Assembly: GCA_017459965.1 (NCBI GenBank)
Contig: JAFUBW010000015.1
Coordinates: forward strand, 1 to 42,819
DNA length: 42,819 bases
Direction: 5' to 3'
Origin: Bacilli bacterium
GTDB taxonomy: Bacteria > Bacillota_I > Bacilli_A > RF39 > UBA660
How positions within the stretch are numbered: position 1 is the first letter of the stretch; every line of letters begins with the position of its first letter. Shown in pieces: positions 30,755-40,578 of the stretch. The notes below the pieces were generated by a model. The model had not been told where the DNA came from. It saw only the letters and a list, made by a program, of their open reading frames with translations, and searched no databases. Both the position numbers and the translations under genes were made by a program.

Positions 30755-31234
30755 TTATTTACTTATTTTTTGATCAAGTTTCTTTATTTTTACCATATTC
30801 AATTTATATTCTTTTGCATATTTTCTTAAATTTGATCTATATTTTTTTAGATTTGATTTATAATTTTTTATTTTTTTTAATCTTTCTGATTCTGTTTTTT
30901 GTAAATTGTTATATCTTTGATTTATTAATTTAGCATTTTCTTCTGCAATCTTATACTTATCAAGAAGATTTTTCTTATCTTCTTCTGATAAATCGCTTGA
31001 TTTAATTTGACTTAGTATATCACTTGGTAACATAATGATTTTATGATAATCTCCTTTACCTGTACAATCACTTCTAAGCATCTCTATATATTCATTTTCT
31101 ACTTTTCTTTCATTATCTAATAATTCACTTTCTTTTTTTATCATATGATTTAAAACTCTCATTTTATTTCTAACACTATTTACATAATCAAAATATTCAA
31201 TAATTAATGTTTCCAATTTACTAGTATTTTTCAT
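30755..31234 (-). CDS. coiled-coil protein, unknown
   Basis: 159 residues, almost fully Lys/Glu-rich helix with heptad character ('LINQRYNNLQKTESERLKKIKNYKSNLKKYRSNLRKYAKEYK'). No membrane or export segment. The ATG at 31234 lies nine bases after GAGAGG; other in-frame starts further upstream are less likely. No domain recognised. The region 31235-31454 beyond it is AT-rich with no other feature seen. Confidence 0.65.
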   Translation of the reverse strand: MKNTSKLETLIIEYFDYVNSVRNKMRVLNHMIKKESELLDNERKVENEYIEMLRSDCTGKGDYHKIIMLPSDILSQIKSSDLSEEDKKNLLDKYKIAEENAKLINQRYNNLQKTESERLKKIKNYKSNLKKYRSNLRKYAKEYKLNMVKIKKLDQKISK

Positions 31235-31454
31235 ATTTTTCATCCTCTCCGCTGTAATTTGAATAATACCATTATTGATATTATTTGTCAATTTATAATT
31301 ACACATTATAATATATTTTAATTTACCATTAATTATACATATTTAAAGGAAATATGCAATATTTTTTTATATTTTGTATTATTAATAATTTTATAAATAT
31401 ACCACTTTTTTAATAACTTCTCCTGGTGTGTCAGAATTTTATAAATAAAAGAGA

Positions 31455-32183
31455 TTATTTTCTTTTTTTATCATTTGAATATGCATATAATTGTTTAACT
31501 TCCTTTATCGTAAGCTTTCTATATTCACCAGATTTTAAACCTGTTAAATCAATAAACCCTATAGATTCTCTTTTTAATTTAATAACATTGTGTCTAACAC
31601 TTTCAAATATTTTTTTTACCTCATGATTCTTTCCATCATGAACAATTATTTCAACAATACATGTATTAGATTTTTTATCAGCACTTTTTAACTTAACTCT
31701 ATCTGGAATTATTTTATATCCATCTATTATAACACCTGATTTTATTTTATTAATCTCATAACCTGATATAATACCCTCTAATTTAGCAATATATACTTTT
31801 GGTATATTATTTTTAGGATGAAGTATCATATTAGTAAATTCACCATCATTAGTAAGAAAAATAATACCTGTAGTATCATAATCAAGTCTTCCTACTGGAT
31901 AAAGTCTTTTATTAGAATCAAAAAAATCAACAACAGTCTTTCTTCCTTTATCATCATTAGTTGAACATATAATACCTCTAGGTTTATAAAAAACATAATA
32001 TTCTTTATCTTGTTTAGTAATCACATTGCCGTCAACCATTATCTCATCACTAGAATTAACTTTTGTACCTAATTCAGTCACTATTTCACCATTAACTATA
32101 ACTTTACCATTTATTATATATTCTTCTGCTTTTCTTCTTGAACAAAATCCAGAATCTGCGATAGCCTTTTGTAATCTAATCAT
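31455..32183 (-). CDS. rluB: rRNA pseudouridine synthase, RluB/RsuA family
   Basis: 242 residues. N-terminal S4 RNA-binding domain ('RLQKAIADSGFCSRRKAEEYIINGKVIVNG', residues 3-60), then the catalytic domain with 'YYVFYKPRGIICS', the catalytic Asp in 'YPVGRLDYDTTGIIFLTNDGE' and 'GKNHEVKKIFES'. It makes pseudouridine in 23S rRNA (RluB) or 16S (RsuA); size and S4 layout fit RluB. Cytoplasmic, monocistronic. Confidence 0.92.
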   Translation of the reverse strand: MIRLQKAIADSGFCSRRKAEEYIINGKVIVNGEIVTELGTKVNSSDEIMVDGNVITKQDKEYYVFYKPRGIICSTNDDKGRKTVVDFFDSNKRLYPVGRLDYDTTGIIFLTNDGEFTNMILHPKNNIPKVYIAKLEGIISGYEINKIKSGVIIDGYKIIPDRVKLKSADKKSNTCIVEIIVHDGKNHEVKKIFESVRHNVIKLKRESIGFIDLTGLKSGEYRKLTIKEVKQLYAYSNDKKRK

Positions 32184-32268
32184 TATATCACTTCCAAATC
32201 TGAAAAAAGTATATCATAAAGAAAAAAAATAAGCAAATTAACTTATCAAATAAAACATAATTGTATTT

Positions 32269-32299
32269 AAAAAAAATCAAGGCCACATTAACCTTGATT
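32269..32299 (-). terminator. terminator of the lipoprotein gene
   Basis: Minus strand AATCAAGG/CCTTGATT hairpin followed by eight Ts; overlaps the stop. Confidence 0.85.
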
Positions 32300-32905
32300 A
32301 TATATTCCATGTAATTTTTCTATATCAGCATTACTTAATGAATCTAATTTCCATACACCATCTACTTTAGTCAAAGTGAATTCAATTGTATATGTTACTG
32401 TATCATTTACATTTTCCATTTGTGATAATTTATAATCTATAAATTTATCTTCATCATAATCTTTATTATCTGTACTGTCTAATTTATCATCTTCACTATC
32501 CTTAGTTGTTTCATCATCAGCATCATCCATATCTATTGTAGGATTTGATGTACTAAATTCATTTGGATTGTTGTTTAAATAATCATTAGCATTTCTAATA
32601 GCAGATGCATAATCAAATACAGTTATTTCAGCTTCTACAACTGCATTATTATCCTCAATTATTTCATCTTTTATTTTATATTCCATATTTTTATATTGAT
32701 TAGTCATAAGTGTTTTATATCTTTGTCTATAATCATCATTTGTATATTCTGTTTTAATTGTTTCATCTAATTGAGATAAAATTGTATTATCTTGATTTTT
32801 ATATTTATCTAGAAATTCAGATACTTTTTGTTTAGGTGTTGCGCTCATTCCTAATGAACATGCTGATAATAATAGAACCATCATTGGTATTAATATTTTT
32901 TTCAT
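32288..32905 (-). CDS. lipoprotein with acidic linker
   Basis: 205 residues. Signal peptide with lipobox LLSAC (Cys16), so it is lipid-anchored outside the membrane. Residues ~25-90 resemble the small NTF2-like lipoprotein domain ('SEFLDKYKNQDNTILSQLDETIK', 'YRQRYKTLMTNQYKNMEYKI'). An Asp/Glu/Ser/Thr-rich linker (~125-150) follows, then 'TVTYTIEFTLTKVDGVWKLDSLS'. Specific role unknown. It follows the adhesin operon but has its own AGGAGG site and terminator. Confidence 0.82.
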   Translation of the reverse strand: MKKILIPMMVLLLSACSLGMSATPKQKVSEFLDKYKNQDNTILSQLDETIKTEYTNDDYRQRYKTLMTNQYKNMEYKIKDEIIEDNNAVVEAEITVFDYASAIRNANDYLNNNPNEFSTSNPTIDMDDADDETTKDSEDDKLDSTDNKDYDEDKFIDYKLSQMENVNDTVTYTIEFTLTKVDGVWKLDSLSNADIEKLHGIYNQG

Positions 32906-32959
32906 ATTTTCCTCCTTCTATAAATAATTTGTATAAAAAAAGAAAAAATATACACAAAA

Positions 32960-32995
32960 TAAAAAAAATAGATAAAATTATTTTTTATCTATTTT
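32960..32995 (-). terminator. terminator of the surface-protein operon
   Basis: Minus strand AAATAGATAAAA/TTTTATCTATTT hairpin plus eight Ts; overlaps the last codons of the adhesin. Confidence 0.85.
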
Positions 32996-35491
32996 CTTTT
33001 TTAATATTATTAAACCTGAAATAATTGCTAATATAACTGTTAATATAATTATATAATGAATTCTATTTTGTCCTGTTTGAATGTTAATTATTAATTCAGC
33101 TTGAGCTTCTGCGCCTTCACCAACTTTCACCTTTTTATTAATAATTAATGCATCTCCCATTGCATATCCGTATTCGTTAATAGATATTTGTGCAGTTGCT
33201 TCAGAAGATAATGGAAGAACAAATCCTTCAGGTGATTCTATTTCAACCACTCTATAATTTCCTTTTGCATTTATATCAACAAAACATGTTTGTCCGTCAG
33301 ATATTGGTGAGAATGTATAAATATTACTCTTTAATGTTTCATCAATACTATAAGTTTTATCTTCATTAAAGATTAATGCTTTATCTTCATACTTAGATGT
33401 CTTTTCATTATACATTTGTAACTTAAATTTACCTGAATCTAAATAATTACCATCTTCATCTATTTTATAGAAACAGAATGTTCCTTTTGCATTTCTTATT
33501 TCTTTTCTATAATCATATGGTGTTGCGCTATTTCTATTAACATATATTTGAATTTGAGTGAATTGATTGTTAGGATCAATTACTAATCCTGAACTATCTG
33601 GAGTTTTTACTTCTTTTAAATAATATGTTCCTTCAGGTAAATAGTTAATTACTATTTTACCCTTTGAATCTGTTATTAACTGTATAGGTGAAGAACCAGA
33701 ATTATATATATATTCACCATTTTCATATCTAACTGGTATTTGATTTTGTTTATTAGCATCATATAGTTCAAATGTTACACCAGGCACAATTGCACTTTTT
33801 AAACCAGTTTTAATTATTGTTATTCTTGTTTTAAAATTTTTAACTGTTATTGTAACATCTGAAGATTTTACATATTTTTTAGAATCATAATTATAAACTT
33901 GTAAAAAGTCTGTATTATCTATTCTAAATTTAGTTTCTCTTTCTAATTGTTTTCCTTGAAGTACATATGGATATTGAACTGATTTTTCTTCTAAAATATA
34001 TTCTCCAGCTGGTAAAAGAGCAACTTGATATATACTTAGATTATTTGATTTTAATGAAGTAACTGTTCCATTAGCATCGTATCTATATTTACCATCTGAT
34101 ACTTGATTAAATTTTAATATTGTTCCATCTGTTTTCTTTATTTGGAATTCTGTACCTTTAATTTGTGTATTAGTGTTTCTTCCATCTACTTTTTTAATAT
34201 TAAAATATTTTGCATCATTTCCAATAATTAAATTTATTGTCCCATTTTTTGTTTGTTTTGATACATTTTTTGCAGATGAATCGACAGTAGCAGATATACC
34301 ACCTGTATCATTTATAGTAAATGTTACATAAAAATCATTTATTTTTTCATATCCAAAAGGGACTGTTGTTTCTTTTATTAAGTATAAACCTGATTTTTTT
34401 AATGTAATATCAGAACTTATATCAGTATTTCTCATATCTACTGTCGCTGTTTCTTTAGAATCACATCTAGATTGTGTAGAACATTTATATAGCTTAAATA
34501 CTGATCCTTTTAATGTTTTGTTTGTAGTTGAATCTTTTTTTATTATTTTAAATTTACCACTTTCTGTTTTAACTGATAAACTTCCTGTTGCTTTTCCTTG
34601 ATAATAAGCAAGTAATAATTTTTGTCTTCCAGAACTATTATTAAATACAAACCATTTAAGATCATTACTACTACTTAAAGTATTACCAAGTACATATTTT
34701 AAATTTATTTTTGAATCACTTATTTCATTTGATGATGATATTGATATTTTTCCTTGATTATTAGTAACAGATAATTTATTAGTATCATATGAATCAATAC
34801 TATAAACACCTATATCAACACCTGATAGAGTATATCTATTTGCCCCATCATTCCAATGCATTACATGTGTTTTTCCAAATGCGCTAGGTTGATTAGAACC
34901 TGATAAAACATATGCTGTATCTAATATTCTTTCATATATTGATCTTAATTCAGAATCTGTTTTTACAAAATCATATGTGTTTGGAGATTGCGAATTATAA
35001 CCTGATGTTCCATAATCATATCTAACTCCATCCATTACTTCCCATACTAATATTTGTGTAGCTAGAACAGTCTTTTTTGTAGTTGGGGATGAAGCATTAA
35101 ATAAATTATATACTGAACCACTATATTGATATCCTGCCGCTAATATATTTTTTAATATTGATAATTGTCTGGAATCAAGTGCACTTCCTGCTTTGTTATA
35201 TATAGTAGAACTATCTGATGAATTAATATAACCATTTCCATTATTAGGTGATTTTAATCCATCATCTAGACAATATGCTAAATATGTCCCAGATCCATCT
35301 GATATTTGATGGAAATAAGTTCTTCTAAAATTATATGTATTTCCATAACCTATATAATAGGTTGTTGATACATCTGCTGATGAAAAGTTTCTAGTTTCTG
35401 TAGATACCATATTTTGAGTAGCTGCATTTACATTGGAAAAAGGAATTAATAATATAATAAATAATATTATTTTTATAAATTTATTTTTCAT
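32978..35491 (-). CDS. thioester-domain surface adhesin with SpaA-type repeats
   Basis: 837 residues. Signal peptide (~1-23, 'IILFIILLIPFSNVNA'). An N-terminal thioester domain has Cys74 in AYCLDDG and Gln146 in ATQILVWEV, the pair that forms the internal Cys-Gln thioester of TED adhesins. Then come several SpaA/Cna-B-type domains ('FKIIKKDSTTNKTLKGSVFKLYK', 'ITIIKTGLKSAIVPGVTFELYD', 'GTFCFYKIDEDGNYLDSGKFKL'). The C-terminus has NIQTGQ, a membrane helix and KKKIDKK: a sortase-like tail with an NxQTG rather than LPxTG motif. It shares one base with the upstream gene's stop (ATGA), so the two are cotranslated. Predicted to attach covalently to a host or cell-wall surface. Confidence 0.85.
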   Translation of the reverse strand: MKNKFIKIILFIILLIPFSNVNAATQNMVSTETRNFSSADVSTTYYIGYGNTYNFRRTYFHQISDGSGTYLAYCLDDGLKSPNNGNGYINSSDSSTIYNKAGSALDSRQLSILKNILAAGYQYSGSVYNLFNASSPTTKKTVLATQILVWEVMDGVRYDYGTSGYNSQSPNTYDFVKTDSELRSIYERILDTAYVLSGSNQPSAFGKTHVMHWNDGANRYTLSGVDIGVYSIDSYDTNKLSVTNNQGKISISSSNEISDSKINLKYVLGNTLSSSNDLKWFVFNNSSGRQKLLLAYYQGKATGSLSVKTESGKFKIIKKDSTTNKTLKGSVFKLYKCSTQSRCDSKETATVDMRNTDISSDITLKKSGLYLIKETTVPFGYEKINDFYVTFTINDTGGISATVDSSAKNVSKQTKNGTINLIIGNDAKYFNIKKVDGRNTNTQIKGTEFQIKKTDGTILKFNQVSDGKYRYDANGTVTSLKSNNLSIYQVALLPAGEYILEEKSVQYPYVLQGKQLERETKFRIDNTDFLQVYNYDSKKYVKSSDVTITVKNFKTRITIIKTGLKSAIVPGVTFELYDANKQNQIPVRYENGEYIYNSGSSPIQLITDSKGKIVINYLPEGTYYLKEVKTPDSSGLVIDPNNQFTQIQIYVNRNSATPYDYRKEIRNAKGTFCFYKIDEDGNYLDSGKFKLQMYNEKTSKYEDKALIFNEDKTYSIDETLKSNIYTFSPISDGQTCFVDINAKGNYRVVEIESPEGFVLPLSSEATAQISINEYGYAMGDALIINKKVKVGEGAEAQAELIINIQTGQNRIHYIIILTVILAIISGLIILKKKIDKK

Positions 35492-38400
35492 TATTCTCCC
35501 TCCTCTTCATTTGTATCTGTATCAATTGGAACTATTGTTGTATCTTCTGGTATTTCTAAGAAATTAGTTATAACTGGTTTAATTTGTAAATTATTAGCAG
35601 CTACAAAGTTTATATAATCTCCACCACTATTTGTAACTAAATCTAAAACAATAGTTAAATGATATTTTTCACCAGGCATAATAAGAGATTTATTTAAGTA
35701 AGAATAATATAAATTACCATCACTTTCATACCAACCATCATTTTCAACTAAACTAGGATTAAATGTCATTCCATCTGGTATAGTTTCAACTATAGTACCT
35801 ATTGTACCAGGGAAATATTTACTATTTTGTATTTCTATTCCATAAGTTACTCTAAATGATGTATTCTTTAAATTTTTAACATCTACTTTTACTTTTGTTT
35901 CATTATTATAATCATAATTTTTAACAACATTACCATTTGAACTAACTTTTACATTAGTAATATACTTCTTAATCTTTATATCAAAATCTTGTCTTACTCG
36001 AAGACCTAAATCAATATGATTAAATTCTATATTATCGTTGTTTAAAGTAAGTATATTTGATACTGCATAGCAAGTTTTTTTACTTTCTTTTTCTTCAGAT
36101 TCATTTTCCACTTCAATTATTTGAGCATCTGAATCTTTAATAGATGCATCTCCTTCAATTGAAGGATCTGTTTTATTTTTTTCAGTAACGGTATACTTAT
36201 CACAATCAAATGTATATTTAACATAGTAGTTTCCTGATTCTAATCCTTCAAATTTATAGTAACCATTACTATTTGTTGTTGTATCTTTATCACTTACTCT
36301 AACATCATCTTCACTAATAGAGTCTGCTGGGTTTTTAGGATCAAATGAAGTTGCATTTAATTTATATAAATCAACCGCTATATTCTTTAATCTTGCTTCA
36401 TTACTATCATAAAAGCCACTATAGTCAGTATCTTCAAATGCATAACCTGTTATTTTTCTATTATATACAGATACCTCTGAAATATTTGATGAGAATGAAA
36501 CTGTTTTCTTTTCTGTCTCAGTACATTCATCAACTATATCATCATCAACACAAACATCTGCATTCTTTTGAATAATATAGAAATTATTATAATATATTTC
36601 AGATTCTTTATTACCATTAGTATTTATATTTAAAGTAATACCATCTTTTGTACCAAAATATCCAGACTTAGATATGCTAGATGGTGCGTTAATTTTTATT
36701 GCAGTTACATTACTTAATGGTTTGTTAGTTGTATCCCATGTTTTCCAATTAATAGCTGTTTCATTATTTAATTGATTATTTAATATTGTTTTTGCGCTAT
36801 CAGTTGTATATACTGCTTTATAACCACTAGGTAATGAATTTAATATTGAAACAGATACATTACCTGTAAATTCAGATCCTTTACCTATTCCATCACCGTT
36901 ATAAGGTAATATATATAATAGTGATAAATCAGCATTTTCTTCAGAGTTATTAGCTGCTCGCATATTATATTGATATGATCCATTTTGATCTATATATAAT
37001 GTATTTGTTTTACCTATATTATTTATTAATTTAGTATTACGTAAATTAATATTAACAGATGTAGTTCTTTGATCTATAGGTGTTACATCAGTATATACAG
37101 TAGTAGCATCTATATTTGGTTTCAAACTACCACTTATTCTAGCAAGTACAGTTGATGATGTGTTATCAGGAGTAGCAATTGTAATATATGCATGAACATA
37201 TAATATTGGAATTGTACCACTTGCTGATTCATTTTCAAAGTTTATATCACTTTCTGAATAATCATAATTATAAACTCTATAATTAACTCCATCTATTGTT
37301 ACTAAATTACCGCTTGTAGATCTATTATATGACTTATCACCTGATTTTTCATATATTTCAAGTGTTTCTGGCAAATATACAGATACAGTCGCACCTGTAA
37401 TTGTAGAATCAAAATCAGATTTATATATAACCGGATTAATAACAAATTCTATTGGATCAGTCATCCCTGAATAGAATGTTGTTTTACCAACACTATTATA
37501 TGCATCATGTAGTCCAATACTATTAATACTTGCCTTAAATGGAGATATTAATATAGTATTACCAATATTAGTCATACTATTTCCATTAACAAGTGTATTA
37601 TGCATACCAGTTATGTTATAACTTGAATCATATGTAGTTTTACTATATTTCATATCTTGTGTATGATTTGATACAGAATTATTAGCTATTTCAGATAAAT
37701 AATATGTTTTACCCTTATATATTGTTTGACCTCTTGATACTATTTCAAAAGTCTTTCCAACATTTGTATAATTTTTTACTGCAGTTGCTCTTAATCTAAC
37801 AATTGTTTGAAGTCCTGTATCATATTCTTCTGGTATATCTAGTTTAAATAATATAATTTTATTTTGTTTGTTTTCATCTATTGCTTCTTGAATACTATCT
37901 ACCCATTCAATATTGTTATCTTCTATACATGGTCCTCCATATAGATTCATTAAATCTTCTTTAGATAAACCATTTAATGTTGAAGGACAATAACTAGGTC
38001 TATTTGTTTTTAATTTGAAATATGAAGCATTCCATTCTCCTAAACCATATTCCCCAGTAGCGTTATAACTACTACCTGATGAACTACCAATTTGAACATA
38101 ATAATCTATTGATTGATCAGATACATTTTCAGTTTTTTCTAATCTAATTGCTGTATTATCAATTTTTATATAATTAGTAAATCCATTTTCTAATTTATCA
38201 CCTTTTGAATTACCATAATTAATTGTATTTTGAATATAAAATTCTTCTCCATAGTTATATATAGCTTTACCTGATTCTACTAAAGGAACTTCTGAATTAG
38301 ATCCTGATGCTCCAGTTGTACTTGTACTTCTATTAAAGAAATCTATTTTTGTTACATAATCACCTACAAATGGTACATAGTTATCTAAATAATCAGTTAA

Positions 38401-39564
38401 TGTATTAGAATTAGTATTAGTACCTATAGTATAAGAAATATCTCCCTTACCTGTTCTTTTACTTGTAAATACAAAAGACTTTGTTGATAAATAATATACT
38501 GAATTATTATCAGATAATTGTGTTAATTTTGTATTTTTATTAAATGATAATCCAGAAAATACTATTGGTATAATTGAATTACCATTTTGATTTAAACTAC
38601 TATTATCTAAGTCTACAGTTGCATTACCATTTTTACTTGAATATGAATAAGGTAAATCCGCAATTACATATTGTGAATCTTGTGAATAATTAGATATTTG
38701 TGGACTATCTATAGAAGATGTAAGTGATGAAGAATTTATATTTAAGATAAAATTCAATTCACTTGGTACTTGTATACCTTTGATACCTTTAATTGGATCA
38801 TTAGGAATATAAACCATAACACCTACAGGCATATCATTTGTACTTTCATTTACCTCTTTTTTAACACCTTGGAATAATTTAATTGCGTAATTCTCTTTTG
38901 CAGATATTGTAACACTTGGAATATTTAATTTGCTTATTGAATCAATACTAGTTGATGAATCAATATTTTTAGAAATTACTTCATCAGTTGCTTCTCTTAC
39001 TCTAATAATTGGTGATATAACATCACCATTTTTACCATTTATCTTACTTAGTACAATTTCAACATTATTTGTTTCTGCCATATGAACATCGTTTTTAGTA
39101 ATCATATAGTAATAATAATTATTATCTACAACAATTGTATTACCATCATTATCTTTTTGAGGAGTTAGAAGATTCATAATTCCATCTTCTGATACTTCCA
39201 TATACATAGATTTTGGAACTAATATATCTACAATTACATCTCGTGTAACATCTAATGATTTTTCTTCTTCATCTAATGTAGAATCATCTTTATATGCCAA
39301 TTTATATGTAATGTTATATGTAACTTCATCAAAATTTCTTACAATCTTATTATTATTGCTTGAATCGTTACCAGCCGAATCATCTGAATCAAAATCAGCG
39401 CTTCCATCTATTATATTTACACTTGTATCACTAACTTTAATTTGATTTTCATATATATCTTCATTCGCAAATACAAAATAATAAACAAAAAAAGATGCGA
39501 TTAATAAAAGTATAATTGTAATTACTATTTTATGATTTAAAATGAACTCCCTTATTTTATTCAT
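35491..39564 (-). CDS. large membrane-anchored surface protein with SdrD-B-like domain
   Basis: 1357 residues. The N-terminal helix (~13-33, 'IVITIILLLIASFFVYYFVFA') acts as an uncleaved anchor or signal. The exported region is Ser/Thr/Asn-rich and mostly beta, with DUF11-like segments. Near residues 1080-1190 there is an SdrD B-like domain ('ITGYAFEDTDYSGFYDSNEARLKNIAVDLYKL', 'GYYKFEGLESGNYYVKYTFD'), followed by 'FDIKIKKYITNVKVSSNGNVV' and an acidic tail. No sorting motif is present at the C-terminus. First gene of the two-gene operon with the thioester adhesin; CGGAGG site. Probably a stalk or partner for the adhesin; function is inferred. Confidence 0.75.
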   Translation of the reverse strand: MNKIREFILNHKIVITIILLLIASFFVYYFVFANEDIYENQIKVSDTSVNIIDGSADFDSDDSAGNDSSNNNKIVRNFDEVTYNITYKLAYKDDSTLDEEEKSLDVTRDVIVDILVPKSMYMEVSEDGIMNLLTPQKDNDGNTIVVDNNYYYYMITKNDVHMAETNNVEIVLSKINGKNGDVISPIIRVREATDEVISKNIDSSTSIDSISKLNIPSVTISAKENYAIKLFQGVKKEVNESTNDMPVGVMVYIPNDPIKGIKGIQVPSELNFILNINSSSLTSSIDSPQISNYSQDSQYVIADLPYSYSSKNGNATVDLDNSSLNQNGNSIIPIVFSGLSFNKNTKLTQLSDNNSVYYLSTKSFVFTSKRTGKGDISYTIGTNTNSNTLTDYLDNYVPFVGDYVTKIDFFNRSTSTTGASGSNSEVPLVESGKAIYNYGEEFYIQNTINYGNSKGDKLENGFTNYIKIDNTAIRLEKTENVSDQSIDYYVQIGSSSGSSYNATGEYGLGEWNASYFKLKTNRPSYCPSTLNGLSKEDLMNLYGGPCIEDNNIEWVDSIQEAIDENKQNKIILFKLDIPEEYDTGLQTIVRLRATAVKNYTNVGKTFEIVSRGQTIYKGKTYYLSEIANNSVSNHTQDMKYSKTTYDSSYNITGMHNTLVNGNSMTNIGNTILISPFKASINSIGLHDAYNSVGKTTFYSGMTDPIEFVINPVIYKSDFDSTITGATVSVYLPETLEIYEKSGDKSYNRSTSGNLVTIDGVNYRVYNYDYSESDINFENESASGTIPILYVHAYITIATPDNTSSTVLARISGSLKPNIDATTVYTDVTPIDQRTTSVNINLRNTKLINNIGKTNTLYIDQNGSYQYNMRAANNSEENADLSLLYILPYNGDGIGKGSEFTGNVSVSILNSLPSGYKAVYTTDSAKTILNNQLNNETAINWKTWDTTNKPLSNVTAIKINAPSSISKSGYFGTKDGITLNINTNGNKESEIYYNNFYIIQKNADVCVDDDIVDECTETEKKTVSFSSNISEVSVYNRKITGYAFEDTDYSGFYDSNEARLKNIAVDLYKLNATSFDPKNPADSISEDDVRVSDKDTTTNSNGYYKFEGLESGNYYVKYTFDCDKYTVTEKNKTDPSIEGDASIKDSDAQIIEVENESEEKESKKTCYAVSNILTLNNDNIEFNHIDLGLRVRQDFDIKIKKYITNVKVSSNGNVVKNYDYNNETKVKVDVKNLKNTSFRVTYGIEIQNSKYFPGTIGTIVETIPDGMTFNPSLVENDGWYESDGNLYYSYLNKSLIMPGEKYHLTIVLDLVTNSGGDYINFVAANNLQIKPVITNFLEIPEDTTIVPIDTDTNEEEGE

Positions 39565-39591
39565 AAATTCCTCCGATTATCATATACTATT

Positions 39592-39620
39592 ATTAAACCA
39601 TTTTTTTGTATAAAAATCAA
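39592..39620 (-). promoter_or_regulatory. promoter of the surface-protein operon
   Basis: Minus strand TTGATT (39620-39615), 17-bp spacer, TTTAAT (39597-39592) with extended TG-G. Confidence 0.6.
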
Positions 39621-39638
39621 TAAATACGCAATAAAAAA

Positions 39639-40304
39639 TTATGATTTATTACTCATAATTTTTTTGTTATCAATCAAATTTAAAATGTCATTTAATTTTG
39701 AAAATTTATAGTCACTATTTTTCGCAATATTTATAAGTTTATTATATATTTTATCAATATCATCTATTTTTTCATTATATATTTCATAAAAAATATATTT
39801 TAATTTAGATATTTCATTATTTTGTTTCATGTTTTCTATTTTTCTTAATATATATTTTTCAGTTTCAACTTCATTTCTAGTAATAAATTTTATATCTTTT
39901 TTTATTTTTTTTCTGACTTTATAATCAATGATTGTATATTTTATATCAGAAGATGCCTCCAAAATTTCATTTTCTTCCTCAATACTAATATTACTTTTCA
40001 TATAATTATTTCCATCCGAATCAAATTCAAGTGCCAGTGTACTTTCACCACTTATAAATACACAAGCATATCTTATTATTCCAATACAATTTGGTGAATA
40101 TGTTTCAGTTTTATTTTCAATGGACTCTAAAAATTTTTTACTAACAATAATATCATTATATTTAAAGTTCAAAAATGCTTCTTCATCTATTTTAAACATA
40201 GGAATTTTTAAAATAAATTCAGGATTATCTTCATCTCTCCATTCATAAAATTCATATAAATTGTTTTTGTTTAGATTAAGTGTAATATCATATATATAAT
40301 TCAT
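39639..40304 (-). CDS. YjbA/DUF3603-like protein
   Basis: 221 residues. The order 'YIYDITLNLNKNNLYEFYEWRDEDNPEFILKIPMFKID', 'CVFISGESTLALEFDSDG' and 'EEENEILEASSDIKYTIIDY' parallels Bacillus YjbA (DUF3603), as recalled. No signal or membrane segment. Family function unknown. ATG 40304 behind AAAGGAGG is preferred over an upstream TTG. It overlaps the end of the small membrane-protein gene by 17 bp, so the pair is coupled. Confidence 0.6.
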   Translation of the reverse strand: MNYIYDITLNLNKNNLYEFYEWRDEDNPEFILKIPMFKIDEEAFLNFKYNDIIVSKKFLESIENKTETYSPNCIGIIRYACVFISGESTLALEFDSDGNNYMKSNISIEEENEILEASSDIKYTIIDYKVRKKIKKDIKFITRNEVETEKYILRKIENMKQNNEISKLKYIFYEIYNEKIDDIDKIYNKLINIAKNSDYKFSKLNDILNLIDNKKIMSNKS

Positions 40305-40509
40305 TTTTTCCTCCTTTAACAAAGATACTAAGTAGCATTAAAATTATACCTAATAATAAATTCAAACATTCTCCCCTTCTAATAATAAATTTTACATATT
40401 CTAAAAAATTATACCCTATCGATAATAAATTTAAATAAATAATTATATATGTTAATCCAATAACAGTTAATCCAAATCCAAATAAAAAAATTAAAATTCT
40501 AAGTGGCAT
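40288..40509 (-). CDS. small two-helix membrane protein, unknown
   Basis: 73 residues with two hydrophobic helices (~3-33 and ~48-66) and a basic C-terminus. AGGTGATGAT site. No family recognised. Divergent from uppP with ~70 bp between starts. Confidence 0.65.
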   Translation of the reverse strand: MPLRILIFLFGFGLTVIGLTYIIIYLNLLSIGYNFLEYVKFIIRRGECLNLLLGIILMLLSIFVKGGKNELYI

Positions 40510-40578
40510 ATCATCACCTATATTATTTTATTTATAATTTTAATAAATTATTATATATTTATAATAGGAGATGATAAA

